In this document: in pieces, positions 11,601 to 23,665 of the stretch
Layout of the letters: each line of letters opens with the position of its first letter
How positions within the stretch are numbered: the stretch's first letter is position 1
From: Ignelater luminosus
Taxonomy: Eukaryota; Arthropoda; Insecta; Coleoptera; Elateridae
Direction: 5' to 3'
DNA length: 64,000 nucleotides
NCBI GenBank assembly: GCA_011009095.1
Contig: VTPC01090883.1
Span: 1-64,000 of the forward strand
Program-made: the position numbers and the translations under genes
Notes under the pieces: model-generated
Database searches by the model: none
The model's input: the letters and a program-made list of their open reading frames with translations, nothing else
Told to the model about the DNA's origin: nothing

Positions 11601-14600
11601 GATTTTCACTTTACAAATAAAAAAAGTTAGGTTAGGTTAGTGTTAATTGGGCTTTTCAATAGTTTCAGTTACAAAATCAAATTTCTAGGTTAAGCATCTA
11701 TCATTTAAATGTCAGAACTGCTAACAGAAAAATATTATTATTAAAAAAGAGAATTAAGTTAAGATATATTAATTACTTAAATACATATGTGTTAATAAAA
11801 GTTAATCAATCGATTAATAATTAATAAAATATGAATATCTGAAAATTGTAAATTCAAATTCAAATTAAAGATATTTTGAGGTTAATTTGACGTTTATATT
11901 TCTGGGAATTTTTCTTTGTTTCTTAGATTAAGTTGGTAACATATTTGAAAAATAACTGTTTTTTCTTAAATTTTCTTCTGTCATTTTGTATTGAAAATAA
12001 TGTTATAATAGTGTAAAATACTGAACATTTATTAGTACAACATAAAGCTTGGTCTAAATAAATTGTATTTGTTTGAATTTCATGTTAATACTGCTTTTTT
12101 TTTTAAATTTTAGGATCTGTTATTCATGATTACAATTTTTAAAAGAAAATAACTTAAAATTATCAATCATCTTTAAACCTTTCTAGGCAAGAAGATTAAG
12201 TTGTTGTTGATCGATATCTAATTTTTGATCAGATTTTACATGAAGGTATTACATAATATAAAAATTCACAATAAATTATTAGTGTTCTTGTGCCTATTTA
12301 GTTGTATGTTACTTTAATCGTTTCCTTCCCTTCAGTTATAATTTCAAGTTTAAGTAAAACAAGGCATAGCACTAAACACAAATAGCAAAGATGTTGGACT
12401 AGATAACACAAGGAACTAGTGTTATTGCAATGAAAGGCGTTTATGAAAATTATATGTCTCTCACAATGGAAAACCTGCAAAGCGCAAGCAAAATGCGTTT
12501 GACGGAAGATTTATAAATTAATAACAGATGTTTGTAAAATAACCTGTAAAAATGTAATCGTTATATTCTTTAGCATTGTTTTCAAGATTATGTCCACAAA
12601 GTGCCCCAAGATAATCAACTCAACCATTTACCACGCAATATAATTTTCATAAATACCTCTTAAGGTACCGATAAAAAAAAAATACAGGTTAGTTTCAATT
12701 CATTATGCACAACATCTTATAAAAATTCTAAAAGACAGAAACGAAAATCAATGATGTTGTGCACGTTTGTAACAAACTACAAATACAGTTAATCCAATAA
12801 AAATCAAGCTGCTTCCATAAAAAACAGTGTTATTCAAGTTAAGGGGTTTAACATTGGTCCGCATCTTACCAGGGCCACTGGCAGACTTCTTAAGCGCATC
12901 GTTGACGGCTTTCTTGAAATCTTGAGCAATTTCAGCAGTCTTGAATCTCAGACAGAATTGCCAATGGTTTATTTCACCTTCAGAATAATCAGGAGCAGAA
13001 AACAGCCAGGTCTTATCATCCTTTGGCATATATTCAATATCAGTTGTCAGAATATGGTTTAGACAAATCTTCAATACTTGATCTCGACGCATTAAGACTC
13101 TACAAACAATCGTCACATTAATAAGTCGTACAAACACAGTAAATATATATAAAAAGAATTACCTCAATTTTCTAGTATCAGATTTCAAAAGGATCTTAAT
13201 GTCACCAATTCCACGTTCTTTCCATTCACCTTGAACGAATCTAAATAGTTTAGCGCGATGGCAATAAAGTACTTCTTCCTGTTCTTCGCCAGTTTTCACC
13301 TCAATCTTGTCAGGTAACGGTATGACAGGTTTGAAATAAATGTGTTCGCCTTCATCTTCTACAAAACTATCCGCATCTTCATCGCCCTGGCATCCACTGC
13401 TATGGCGCCTCGGCGATCGAGGTGTAAACTCAAACGTATGCTTTTGTGGCGAACCAAAAACAAACTGGTCTTTGTTTTCACTACTGTTGGTTTCTTGTTT
13501 GCCTTCTGAATCTTTAGCTATAGAAAAGGTGAACGGTTTTGGAGGAGTAGTCATCGTCGTGGTCGAATCCGCTGGCGATTGCGTAACCATACCAAATGTA
13601 AAAGTACTGCTAGGCTTAGATGCAAATGTAAACCCTGTTGCATTAGCATCTGTGCTTTCAGTATTGGTAGTATGCACGCCAAAATTAAATTGCAAGCCTG
13701 GAGTTGCCAAATTAATTCCTGAAGGTTCTTTTTTTGGTACAGTACTGTCTTTTGGAGCATCACATGCGACACAATAAACTTTACCGGCATCATTCCTAAC
13801 GAAACAACTTTTACATTCCCAAGATCCCTCCTTTGGTTTAAACATATCACCCCACGAACTCGAATTAGCGGTTGCTTGCGGCTTCGGCGTTTCCTTTTTA
13901 GGTGCCAAGTTTTCTCGAAGATGATCGCAAGCTAAACAACGTAAATGTTGAGCTTCATTTCTAATTAAACACTGTTGACACTCCCATGTATTTTCTTTTG
14001 GTTTAAACGCGTCACCCCAAGAAGGTACGGAATTTTGTCCGAATAAAAAGGCAGTCGATGTTGTTACAGTAGTTGTGCTGGGTGTTCCGAAAGAATATTG
14101 CGATTTTTGCATAATATCGGTCGTGGTAGGAACGGAAGCTGACGATGCGGGAATTAAGTTAACCCCAAACGAGAATTGTGTTCCTGATTTCTCTGCATCG
14201 GCAGATTTCTTTGGAGAAGCGTTACTTTTTGGTGTTTCACAAGCCACACACAAATGATCTTTTCCTTCATTGATGATATAGCAATTTTTACATTCCCAAT
14301 TTGTCAATTTCACTTTAATTTTTTCGCTTGATTTTGGTGGTTCAACTTTGGGCTCGGATTTTACTTTCTTTTCTTCTTTAGATTTTGATTTACCGCTATC
14401 TTTAGGATCGTCAGATTTTATTTCAGGAATGGTAACCTTCTTATCTGATTTTACCACGTTGTTTTCATCTAATAAGTCTTTAGCTGAAGTAATAGCTTTG
14501 TAAAATGCCTCCGATTGCTCTTCAGACTTAAATCTAACAGCAAACAGTTCCGTTTTCAAAACGCCTTCAGAGAAATCCTGCGCATACCAAGTCAAAGCTT

Positions 14601-17600
14601 TAGAATTGTTAGGCATTCTAGTAAATTGCATGGTTTTAAGCAGCTGATGATTACAGCACACTTTATGGACTTGCTCTCGACGCATAACCAAACGAATAGT
14701 ATTCTCTTTTAGCAATTTCATAATTCCAATACCTCTCTCTTTCCATTCTTTAGTGGAATCAAAACGTAACAATTTCGCTCTAGACTCAAACAGAATCTCT
14801 GCATTTTCCTCGCCTGTCTTTACATCAACCAGTTCTGGTAGAGGAACCGCTGGGGCAAACTCGACAGCCGGCTCAAAGTCATCTCCACCACCGGGAGTTT
14901 TAGGGCTTGCAACTTTTGTATCTGTTGGTATTTGAACAGGTTTGAATTCTGTCGTTGAAGTTGAGAAAATATTTGTGGTAACCGTGTTGGATTTCGATCC
15001 AAACGTAAATGATGCAAACGGACTCGTTTTTGTTTCTATTGGAATAGCTATTTTTGGCGTCGAAGGTTGTTCTTTAGGTTTGAAAGTCGGTGTGCTGGTG
15101 AAGATAAATCCTCCGAGTGACGTAGTAGTCTCTGGTGCTTTCACTGGACTAGATTCTTGAGATTCACTAGCGTCTGAATCGTGTAAACCTTCTTTAGCCT
15201 TTTCGAAAGCAATATAAAAAGCGTTTGCCTCTTCTTCAGTTTTGAATCGCACGCAAAGCTTTTCCACGGTCATTTCTTCGTCTGCAAAATCATGGGCGGC
15301 CCACATGTATGCGCGAGCATTATTAGGCATTTGCGTTAACACCATGTCTTTAGTTAAGAAATGATTGGCACAAATCTTGTGGACCTGATCACGTCGCATT
15401 AATATACGAATTTTCTCACTGTCCTTGTTCTTAAGAATTTTGATATTTCCAACGCCGCGTTCTCGCCATTCTTTATTGACATACCTAAATAGTTTAGCTC
15501 TTTCGCAGAATAAAGCTGCTTCATTCTCTTCTCCAGTATTTACAGGTACTTCGTCAGGTAGTGGAATAACCGGCTTGAAATCTGGACATGGATCGTGCTC
15601 TTCAATGGAAGCTGAACTCAAATCTGTTTTGTTTTCATTTCCTGTGTACGAAGTATTAAGATTTTGTGTAAGCGACTTTTCTATTTGTAAACCTAAACCG
15701 GTGCTTTTTGAAGGGCTCTTTTCAATAGCAGAATAAACAGGCGGTGCAATATTTGATAAAAGTCCTTGCGTAGATACTATCGGAGGGGGTTGATTTATGA
15801 TTGTAGGAGTTGCAGCAACACTGCTCGTTGGCAATGGAATTTGGTAGTTGTGGGGTTGGCTTTTTGGTGGTTGATTTCCTTTTAGGTGTTGAGGCGGAAT
15901 TGTAACAGATAATACTTGAGTTGTTACAACTGCAGCTTTGGGTAATGGATCAGATGACGTGATGACCACATTAACTGGCCCTTTTGCACTTGGAACGGTT
16001 ATTGGTGGTGCATGGGAGGCCGTGACAGACATTGAGCTCGAGAATAAATTCGACGGTGTTGCACCAGCAGTGATGGTAATACTTGAAGTTATCGCTGGAT
16101 TTGCGTCTTTAAAAATACTGACTTGAGGTTGTGGTGGCTGAGGTATGGTTAATGTGGGTTGCGCTAGTGATGGTTGCATCAAGTTGAGTTGAGTAATACC
16201 AGGTTGAACCACACCACTAACGTCCCATGCCACTTTAGATTGGCTGTAATTTGGATGACCGTAGGTTGCTTGTGGTAATGCTTGAGAAAGTGGATTTAAC
16301 GTACGGAAATCAGATATTTGTGGTTCCTGACCAAAGGATAACGCACCTGAAAAGCAAACAACGAAAACGTGTTGAGTCAATTTTTATTTATTTACAATAA
16401 AATAACTTACCTGGCTGTGGTAGCCCCAAATTAGTGTAAGGATACATGGGGTACAAGCTAGGATACAACGCGGCGTGTGGATAAGTCAAAGCGTTCGTAG
16501 AAGGCATTCTTGGCTGGTAATTTGGATAAAGATTTCCAGCATTAAAACTGGGCACATTTGAATTGAGGACATAATCACTGCTGTATTCTTCATCTAATAC
16601 ATACAGATCTTCTTCGCTTAATTGATTGGTTTTCGGTTTATTGGTGTCCTTTTTTAATTCGGCAATTTCTTTCTTCATTTCATGAACCAAATCTGTTACA
16701 TCTCGGAAATTTTGAAGTTCATCGACAGCATTTTTTAATCCGTTAACGGATTCTTTAATACCATGCAATTCCTCATTCACAGATTGCTTTACTGTTTTCA
16801 AATCATCAACTGTAGTAGTTAAGCTTGTAACGACATCTTTGAAACTTCTCAATTCTTCAACTAAACTACGATGGGATTCGATCATCATTCGATTTTGCTC
16901 TAATATATGGCTTATGGTTGCATCTCGAGAAGCTTGCATTTGTCTCAATTGAGCGTCTAAACGTTCTGGACTCGGACGAGCTTCTCTACGCGTTGGCAAT
17001 TCCAAACGAAACCGATTGGAATGCACAGTTCTGTCATACTGAGGAGTTAATGAATCATTTGGATAAAACGAATTTGTCAAATTTGGATACATATTATTCA
17101 TGTGGTCACCGATACTACCAGCTGATGATACATTCTCGTCTGACATTCCATCGCACTCATTTCTGTGACTATAAACATCTGGATCAATTCTGCTCAACAG
17201 TCTTTCAATCTTCTCAATTTCCGTTCCTAACTGCGTATTTAAAGGATGTTTACGATCTACTGAAGGATCTCTAAGACGATCCAAAGTCAGGTACAAACAA
17301 TCTCTAGCTCTAGATAACAAAATTATGTGTTGGCTTCGCATTTCGGATGTAACATTTTCTTTATTCTGATTTATTTGTTCATCAGCCATCGTTTTATAAA
17401 TCTGAGCTTGATGGAAGCTCGCGTACGGACTCTTTAAACCTTCAAATATTTGAATAGCCTTCTCATGTTCTCTCTTTTTCATAAATTGCGTAGCATTAAA
17501 TAATCTCCCTTCTTCTATATAATTAGATATCTCTACTGGACTAATTTCTTTCGATTTATATTCAAAGAAGCGATTACCCGTGTAAGTAACCGCTTGATTC

Positions 17601-20600
17601 TTTTGTAGCTTCTCCAATAATGGCAACGCCGCTTTCCAATACAGTTCAGCTCTTGCCTCGTTGAATTCAATCTCCGACTGTTTGTCGAGATTTTTAGCAC
17701 GTTCAGCGAACGTATGCGCAAGTATCACTAATAATTTTACATCGAGCCCGTGATTGCCAACACAACGTACAACTTCGATGCCACGTATTAAATGCAGACG
17801 CAACTCGCTCATATCAGAGCCGTATTCGTTTTTGTACATTTTATATGCTGCTGTCAGCCATTTGGTTTGATTCAGGGTTCCTAGCTGATTTGTTACTGCT
17901 GCCGGTAGAACATGTGGCTTGTCTGCGTTGTAAAATACCTATAAAATGAAGAGAACAATTTAAATTGCGATTTTTACACTAGAATTGAAAAAGCATTGCT
18001 TGAAACTTTATTACAAGACTTTTAAATTAGATATTAGTTAGTTAGTTAGGTTAGGTTAGTATAACCTTAAATGCCATTAATGACATTGAAGGTTATACTA
18101 ACCTTAACCTTAAATGTCAATAAGACAATTATCAAATGGAATTTAAGGTTATATTATCACTCACATGTTTTAAAGTTTATATGTCAAAATTAACATTGAG
18201 GTTATAATGTTTAAAACTGAATAAATTAATATTAGGCGTTATTTTCAAGAGATATTTTGAAATATTTCAATGTGTTTGGAAATAAAGCATTTTGGTGAAA
18301 ACACTTATCACATCACATTAAAAATGTGAGGAGTTCATGCTTTTGAAATTTGAGTTATGGGTAGTGCTGTAATATACAAATAACATCTGCCTACGTATGC
18401 CATTTGAAAAACAACAAGCCCCATGTTATTAAGCTTTTCAAATCAAATCAAGTCGCAGAATATTTTTTTTTAAAAGTTCACAAGTGCAAGTTTTGTTTCA
18501 AAAGGCAACAAGTCTATGATTATTACACACAAACTACTGTAATAAAAGAGAAAACTACACCTTGCACAGAACTACAGATTGTACTTTACATTCTTTATTA
18601 ATTTTTGTTTGCAATTTTACAATCTGTACACTAATAACGGTAGTTAACATCACACAATTGAAATCTCTATTCCATAATGTAAGCACTCTCAGAGACTAGA
18701 TTTTTATGGATTATTTATGTGTATGTATGTGTCCAAGAAAGTATGCAACAAATGGAAAAATCTTTTCTATCAACTTCTCAGAAAACTTGCTTATTTATAA
18801 AATTTTGTACTTGATCCAAAGCTTCCAATAACAGAAATAAAATTTTGATGATTATCAACAATTAAAAAACAACTCGGTTGCAAACTGGAAAGTAATCCCG
18901 CCCAACAAATAGATTTCTGAGCTCCAGAGTGGCAACAATTCCCAAGGAAATGGGCCAAAAGAAGAAGAAGAATAAAGCAAACTCAAAAAAACATTTTTTC
19001 CATTAGAAAATGACTGAGTTGCAAACTTGTTTAAAAATAGCTGTGATTTCTAATTTCCCCACCAAAGTCTCAAATTTGGGGGAAAAATCTGCACACCTGG
19101 CAACACTGCAGTACTCACTATTTATCTTCAATTTTCATTTTGCACTGGTCGAAATTTCTAGGACTGGACCGACCCAGCTAGACTTGAGACAAACTTGACG
19201 TGGGCTGAAAAAGACCCAGTCGCATCTTGATCGGCCCTACAGACCTGACCAGCCCAAGAGGCCCAAACAGCTCGACGGACCTGAAAGATCCAACAGGAAA
19301 GAACCAAACTGCTCGATATACCCAAAGGACAGAGAAGTCCAAAAAGCCTGAGGTCCAGCACACCCGAACTAGAGATTCAACTAGAAAACCCCATCTGTAC
19401 AGGTCTCCACTACCAGCATTGTTAGGAGTATTGGCATGATGCGACGTAATGGCAAATAACCTCGAAGGAAAGTTTGCAGCTAGCTTTAAATTAATTCTGT
19501 AAAATTGTACTTAGTTACCAGTGGCTACAGTCTGCACTTGTTTTCGTTTATTGTACATTATACCTGGGCCCCAAAACGAAAACAATGTTATGATGTTTCA
19601 ATCCATTTAATATCGAGAACCGCAGAAAAAAACCTTAAAAACGTGCGACTCCCTACAACCATAACAAAGCTAAAAATAAAGGATGCAAAGTAGTCTCCTG
19701 GTGAATACGAATGAAATGAAATTTTCAACTTCTTCTGGTGTTAAAGAGCCGGAACTGTATGTCCTATCGTTTTGAAATTTCCACAGCCGTCAACGGTGAG
19801 CAAATTTCAAGTTAATTTTCAATAATTTATTTTAAATAACACTAATAGTAATCCTTATAAATAATAATAATAACGACTAAAGAATATGTCTATCAATAGG
19901 ACATAAAAGTTGTAAAAGTTCTTTCAACTCATGAAAAATGAGGTTATGTGTATAATTAATAGAAAATTCAGCAACATTAATTATCCTGCAGCATTTCCGA
20001 AAATATACAACACTATCGTCCAGTTGTTATTAGTAATTAGAAGTGAGGTTATATTAGTAATTAGAAGTAAGGTTATATTAATAGTTAAAAGTGGGGTTAT
20101 ATTAGTAATTACAAGTGAGGTTATAGCATTGACATCTTAAAATTTGCACATATTTCAAATATTACAAATATTTCAAAATAATGCTGATCACCAAAGGGAA
20201 AAAAAGCCTGTTATATTTAAGTTATACATACCTGATGTTTCATTTCTTCCAACGCCTGTTGAACACAAAGCGTAGCACAATATAAGAATGCATCGACATC
20301 TAAAACACTCAACGATTCAGCAGCGCAATTATGCAAATTCCTCACAGAATATTGTAACCCAGCAAATACACTACACCTGAAAGTAGGCAGCTTTCGATTC
20401 ATACATATCCATATCAAGTGATGAATTGAATCAGAGTGGACGATTTGAGCAATTTCATCGTATTTTGCAAGCTCCTTGCTGTCTGGCAGACGAAGCGTAA
20501 TATCAAGTAAGTACTGGTTTGTAACGAAATAACTACTTTTCAATTTTGATTGTTGATCTCGAGTTACAAATAATTTTTTAAACAGTTGCTCGCGCCATAG

Positions 20601-23031
20601 CCCTGAACTACTCTGCATAGCTTTTTCGACGACCGTCACTTTTCTATCTTTAGCTGCCGCTAGAATTATATGACCCGCTTGGGAACATCGGTATGCTGCT
20701 TCTGCATGCCATCTAGAAACAAACCGCTATAAGATCGTCTACTCGATAATTTAATAAGTTAGTACCTTTGAACTTGCTGTCGTCTGTGTTCTGGACTGTG
20801 ATCTAACCACATATTATGCAGCTCTGCAGGTTGTGTATGATAGGAAGCAAATAACACAGGTAAAGCCATCTGCATGGCATCTTTGTACTTAATTAAATCT
20901 CGTTTTGCTTGCTTCAAAAGCAATGTCACAAGGTGGAAGCAGAGTTGTGCTCGATAATGCGTTATGAACTCTTGTATAAAAGAACGTTCGTTGCTATTAA
21001 TTACATTCTTCACAGCAATATCGAGAGTTTGATCAAAATTGAAAACAACTGAAACACATTCGGCTCCACTCTTAGTATTATTTGAACTTTCATCTAAAGT
21101 TAAAGTGACTAATTTATCTAGAACTGATATAAGTAACACCCAGAATTGCCAACTAAGATTTGAACTGGTCATATTATCTCTTTGATATCTTACTAAGACT
21201 TCTGAAATGGTTTCATACCAGTTTAGATTATTGAAAAAGATTGGTAAGGTTTTTTGCTCGATATCAGATACATGCTTGTAAGCTTCCTTAATTTGATTGT
21301 TTTGCAAGAGATGACGAAGGAAACGTATGCGTAAATGTACATCAGTAGGACGAGAGGCAAGTTCTGCCAAGAGTAACTGTGAAACATCGTTAGGATCTTG
21401 ACTTTCTGCTGCAATGAGACGCTCTTTCAGGTTAAATACCACCGGATTATGTGGATCAAATGACTGGGCTTTTTCACAAAAGTAACGGGCCCCAGATAAA
21501 TCGTGGGTGACATCATCAGTTGACAATAATTCACACACTGAAAGAAATAATAAATAAAAGTTAATGTATTGTTAAGACGTAATAATTGGTATATCGAAAA
21601 CAATCTTGTGTCTTTTGCACTTTGGACTTTGGTAGAAACCAAAAATAGATTGGCAAACATCTAAGATTTCATTATTGCACTTACATATTATGTTTTCGTT
21701 TAACTTAGAATTCCAGACGACATTAATATTTTATTACGTAAAACTTTGTTTTCACCAATAAATTGGAATTCTTATAAACTTGAAAATTTTATAATTTATT
21801 TCAGTTTCATAACCCTCTTGATTACAATAAAATTACGTCGTTTCTTATACCAAATGATTGCGATTTCTTAATTCATAACCTTTACTGTCAAATTGACAAT
21901 AGTAATTTTGAAGGTTAATCTACTGTCATCCTAAATTCTAAGAAAACAAATGAATAATCTTAAATTAAACATCAGTATTGTCGACCTAATTTTGTTAATG
22001 TTGACCTAAAAAACAAATTTTTCAAGTCAAGTTGACAAGTATTAAAGTTATAGGGTTAGATAAGAAAACTAACAAAATTTATGATATTTTAGCTTTTAAT
22101 ATACCAATTAAAACTCAATGTTGTTCAATGCAACAAAAACAGGCTGTTGCCAATCCCTACTTAAAATTGTAATCAAATATTTTTAAAAATAAATGGAAGA
22201 GATCAAAAAGCACACGCGTGCGCTGTTACAATACGTACCTTTAAGCACAAGATTGTTCTGTTTTGGATCAATATCGAGACTTTTCCTATAAGCTTCAATA
22301 GCAGCTTCACGTTTTCCTAGCTTTTCTAATGATTTTCCCAGCAAACTTAAAGCTTCTGGTGACAATGGTTTCACTGTGAGATACGCTGCTATATATCGAC
22401 GAGCTTGTTCATAATCACCAACTTTGAAATAAAGTCTAGCAAATGCCATACATTTTAAGTTACGCTACAAGAGGAAAACACAGTGGTGATCAATTCATGT
22501 AATAAAAACTAAAATCTACTATAAAATAAGCAATTTCTAGTCATCCAATAAAATTTTGGATACAATGTAAATCAATACCTTGTAATCTTATGAAATACCA
22601 ACTGATAAAAAAAATCCATCCTTGGTCTAATGTTATTGATTATGTACAGTGATCTAATCTACATATTTATAAATTTTATTGTTATTAATACATATAATGC
22701 GCGTCACTTCAATTTATAATTAGCGTTTTATTTTTAAATTCCCGCCAAAGTCAACTTCACATGTGACTCAGCATGGGTTTCGAACTAAAAATATAAAGAC
22801 GATTTACAATTATAAAAAAAGCGCGACCATTCTTTACGCTTCAAGAATTCATATATGCATTAATAACTGTAATTATCATGTACATAAATGTATTTTAATG
22901 GACCAAAACTAAAAGCCGGTTTTATAATGGCGGTTAGGCACTCTTTTCGTTAAACTTACCTCCGTCTCATTATTTATCTTCTTCATACAACTTTCAACAT
23001 GTCTATCTACTTCTAGTTTAGTATCAAACAT
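5698..23031 (-). CDS. Nup358: Nuclear pore complex protein Nup358/RanBP2, 2754 aa, ten coding exons
   Basis: Cytoplasmic-filament nucleoporin that docks Ran-GTP and transport complexes. Exons in order: 22960-23031, 22239-22464, 20766-21537, 20232-20712, 16411-17938, 13163-16346, 12870-13099, 8114-9145, 6143-6490, 5698-6089. Every junction has GT/AG and the frame stays open. Domains: TPR-like N-terminus (residues about 30-100) and helical repeats to about 1000 with a coiled coil near 800-900; RanBD1 (about 1280-1410, FKPVIPLPDEV); RanBD2 (about 1522-1650); three RanBP2-type zinc fingers (about 1707, 1811, 1867; WECxxC...CxxC); RanBD3 (about 2030-2158); an FG-rich segment (exon 8) after the conserved KLPPKFMSYRQLP; RanBD4 (about 2568-2700); acidic end. 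No cyclophilin domain follows, unlike vertebrate RanBP2. Divergent from mRpL27. An alternative 3' end is listed separately. Confidence 0.96.
6491..8113 (-). other. Nup358 intron 8, with repeat debris
   Basis: Intron between exons 8 and 9. It contains an unusually GC-richer degenerate repeat at 7296-7570 (separate entry) and no other gene. Frames crossing it are not supported by splice sites. Confidence 0.6.
7296..7570 (+). repeat. Dispersed repeat copy A (GGCCCAACAG-type)
   Basis: Starts with GTCCAGGAAAGTATGCAACA, followed by imperfect 10-15 bp units built on RGAGGCCYRAACAGC and AGAAGTCCAAAAAGCCTGA, and ends CTCAACTAGAAAACCC. The same start, units and end occur at 18728-19420 in another Nup358 intron, where the copy is longer. 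It is richer in GC than its surroundings. Family not recognised. Confidence 0.6.
10064..10155 (+). repeat. Interstitial telomere-type pentamer array with graded variants
   Basis: A run of TTAGG units changes to TTATG units, then TTATA units, then TTATG and back to TTAGG. The base period is five throughout. TTAGG is the canonical insect telomere repeat, and the middle of the array has drifted in a stepwise way. Confidence 0.85.
10156..11345 (+). mobile_element. Fragments of R1-clade non-LTR retrotransposon(s)
   Basis: Several decayed pieces lie on the plus strand. At about 10205-10245 a gag zinc knuckle reads CX2C-X4-H-X4-C (CSKC...HVAKNC) with a stop inside it. At 10500-10930 is the region after the reverse transcriptase, with RCMACNTRDDAEH followed by SDNIINVRLEKEDY, the typical R1/TRAS/SART-like C-terminus. 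After AAAAAAGTTAGGTTAGGTT at 11063 a second piece begins: a gag-like segment with KKTANDDLLLEISGEM (11110-11170), directly followed near 11262 by ADDLALVNKSK, the reverse transcriptase YADD box region. At least two broken copies, none functional. Confidence 0.7.
11408..11537. repeat. Foldback dyad made of two opposed copies of a hammerhead-like motif
   Basis: Arms 11410-11463 and 11484-11537 are inverted copies of about 52 bp. Read outward, one copy is CTGAGGA-TGTTCA-AAAA-TGAACA-AAAC-CGG and the other CTAAGGA-TGTTCA-AAAA-TGAAC-GAAAC-TGG, each followed by TAGAGAAATATAAATAAAT. The combined consensus CTGAGGA-stem-GAAAC matches the conserved core of hammerhead ribozymes. Whether helices I and III and a cleavage triplet exist is not settled. 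Confidence 0.5.
12748..13099 (-). CDS. Nup358: Alternative 3' end of Nup358: retained-intron exon encoding a membrane tail
   Basis: Exon 7 of Nup358 starts at 13099 and completes RanBD3. Its consensus donor (CCTG then GTAAGA, 12865-12873) joins in phase to exon 8. If that donor is not used, the frame continues 40 codons to a TGA at 12748-12750. The added residues end NNTVFYGSSLIFIGLTVF and then VVCYKRAQHH: an uninterrupted hydrophobic run of about 17 residues bounded by a basic hexapeptide, the layout of a tail anchor. Counted from the usual ATG this gives 2204 aa, with the span near residues 2182-2198. No AATAAA occurs close by; the nearest variant seen is ATTAAA at about 12313-12318. Chance translation of intron sequence is the alternative. 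Confidence 0.45.
18728..19430 (+). repeat. Dispersed repeat copy B (GGCCCAACAG-type)
   Basis: Begins with the same GTCCAAGAAAGTATGCAACA block as copy A at 7296 and, from about 19190, carries the same AAGAGGCCCAAACAGCTCGA and GAGAAGTCCAAAAAGCCTGA units. It ends TTCAACTAGAAAACCCC. Copy A lacks the roughly 430 bp between the start block and the units, so it looks internally deleted. Confidence 0.6.
20029..20124 (+). repeat. 24-bp tandem repeat, four copies
   Basis: Unit ATTAGTAATTAGAAGTGAGG plus TTAT, repeated four times at exact 24-bp spacing, with markers AAGTGAG, AAGTAAG, AAGTGGG and AAGTGAG at about 20041, 20065, 20089 and 20113. Because 24 is divisible by three, one frame reads as an 8-residue repeat, but it sits inside a Nup358 intron and nothing suggests translation. 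Confidence 0.85.
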
Positions 23032-23665
23032 TTTGAACACTATTATAATTACACAATAAGAAATTAAAACTCATATAAAACAAATAACCACTATAAACGT
23101 ATAAAATGCATTACACTTCTTTCCTCTTGTACGACGTTTTCGCCATATTCATTTTGACAGTTTGATTTCGGTTTGATTCGTTTGATTTCTATGTTGGTGT
23201 GCGCCTGCGCACTTTGCAGGCCACAAGTAAATAATTATAATAAATTAAGAATAGCTTCATTTTCTATTCATTTCTGTTTCTTATTGCGGATAGTTAACTA
23301 TAAATATCTATAATTGATTAAAATTTAACTAATTTGTTAATAATATCTTTAAATTCCAAATAACTTAGCTTTTGGGAATTTTATTAAATGAGAATTACCA
23401 TCATTTGGAGCATTGCCAAGTCTAGCTTGCTTTACAAGTTTCTTAGAAATTTATGAACTAGGCCAAGCGTTTAATAGCATTATTTATAACTTATAAGATT
23501 GGATCATTGATTATCTGCAGAAATTTGTCATTATATGATTATATGCATTATTTTAATACTTTTGATTAAAAATAGCAACAAGTCATATTAGATGTGGCAA
23601 CACGGCCACAGGATCCCAGATAGGCTGTGATGTGATCGTTACTAAATTTCTAACCTCAAACAAAA
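23032..23665. promoter_or_regulatory. Bidirectional promoter region, Nup358 / mRpL27
   Basis: The two start codons are 634 bp apart and point outwards. No TATA box is obvious. The GC-richer stretch around 23140-23225 (with GTGCGCCTGCGCACTTTG) is the likely core. Confidence 0.5.

Larger units (their letters stand above)
9146..12869 (-). other. Nup358 intron 7, filled with retrotransposon fragments
   Basis: A 3.7-kb intron holding a (TTAGG)n-type array, R1-clade retrotransposon pieces and a hammerhead-like dyad (separate entries). The first 900 bp (9146-10060) and 11540-12700 show no gene. Confidence 0.7.
17939..20231 (-). other. Nup358 intron 4
   Basis: Intron between exons 4 and 5. It contains AGGTTA-rich inverted segments (18040-18200), dispersed repeat copy B (18728-19430) and a 24-bp tandem repeat (20029-20124). 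No independent gene seen. Confidence 0.6.

Noticed and set aside
16347..16380. Start MTQHVF at the head of the large Nup358 exon
   Set aside because: It lies in intron sequence before the TTTTCAG acceptor; the true exon begins at 16346 and is joined to upstream exons.
19931..20140. 69-codon frame with 8-residue repeats
   Set aside because: Created by a 24-bp intronic tandem repeat; no splice or start context supports translation.
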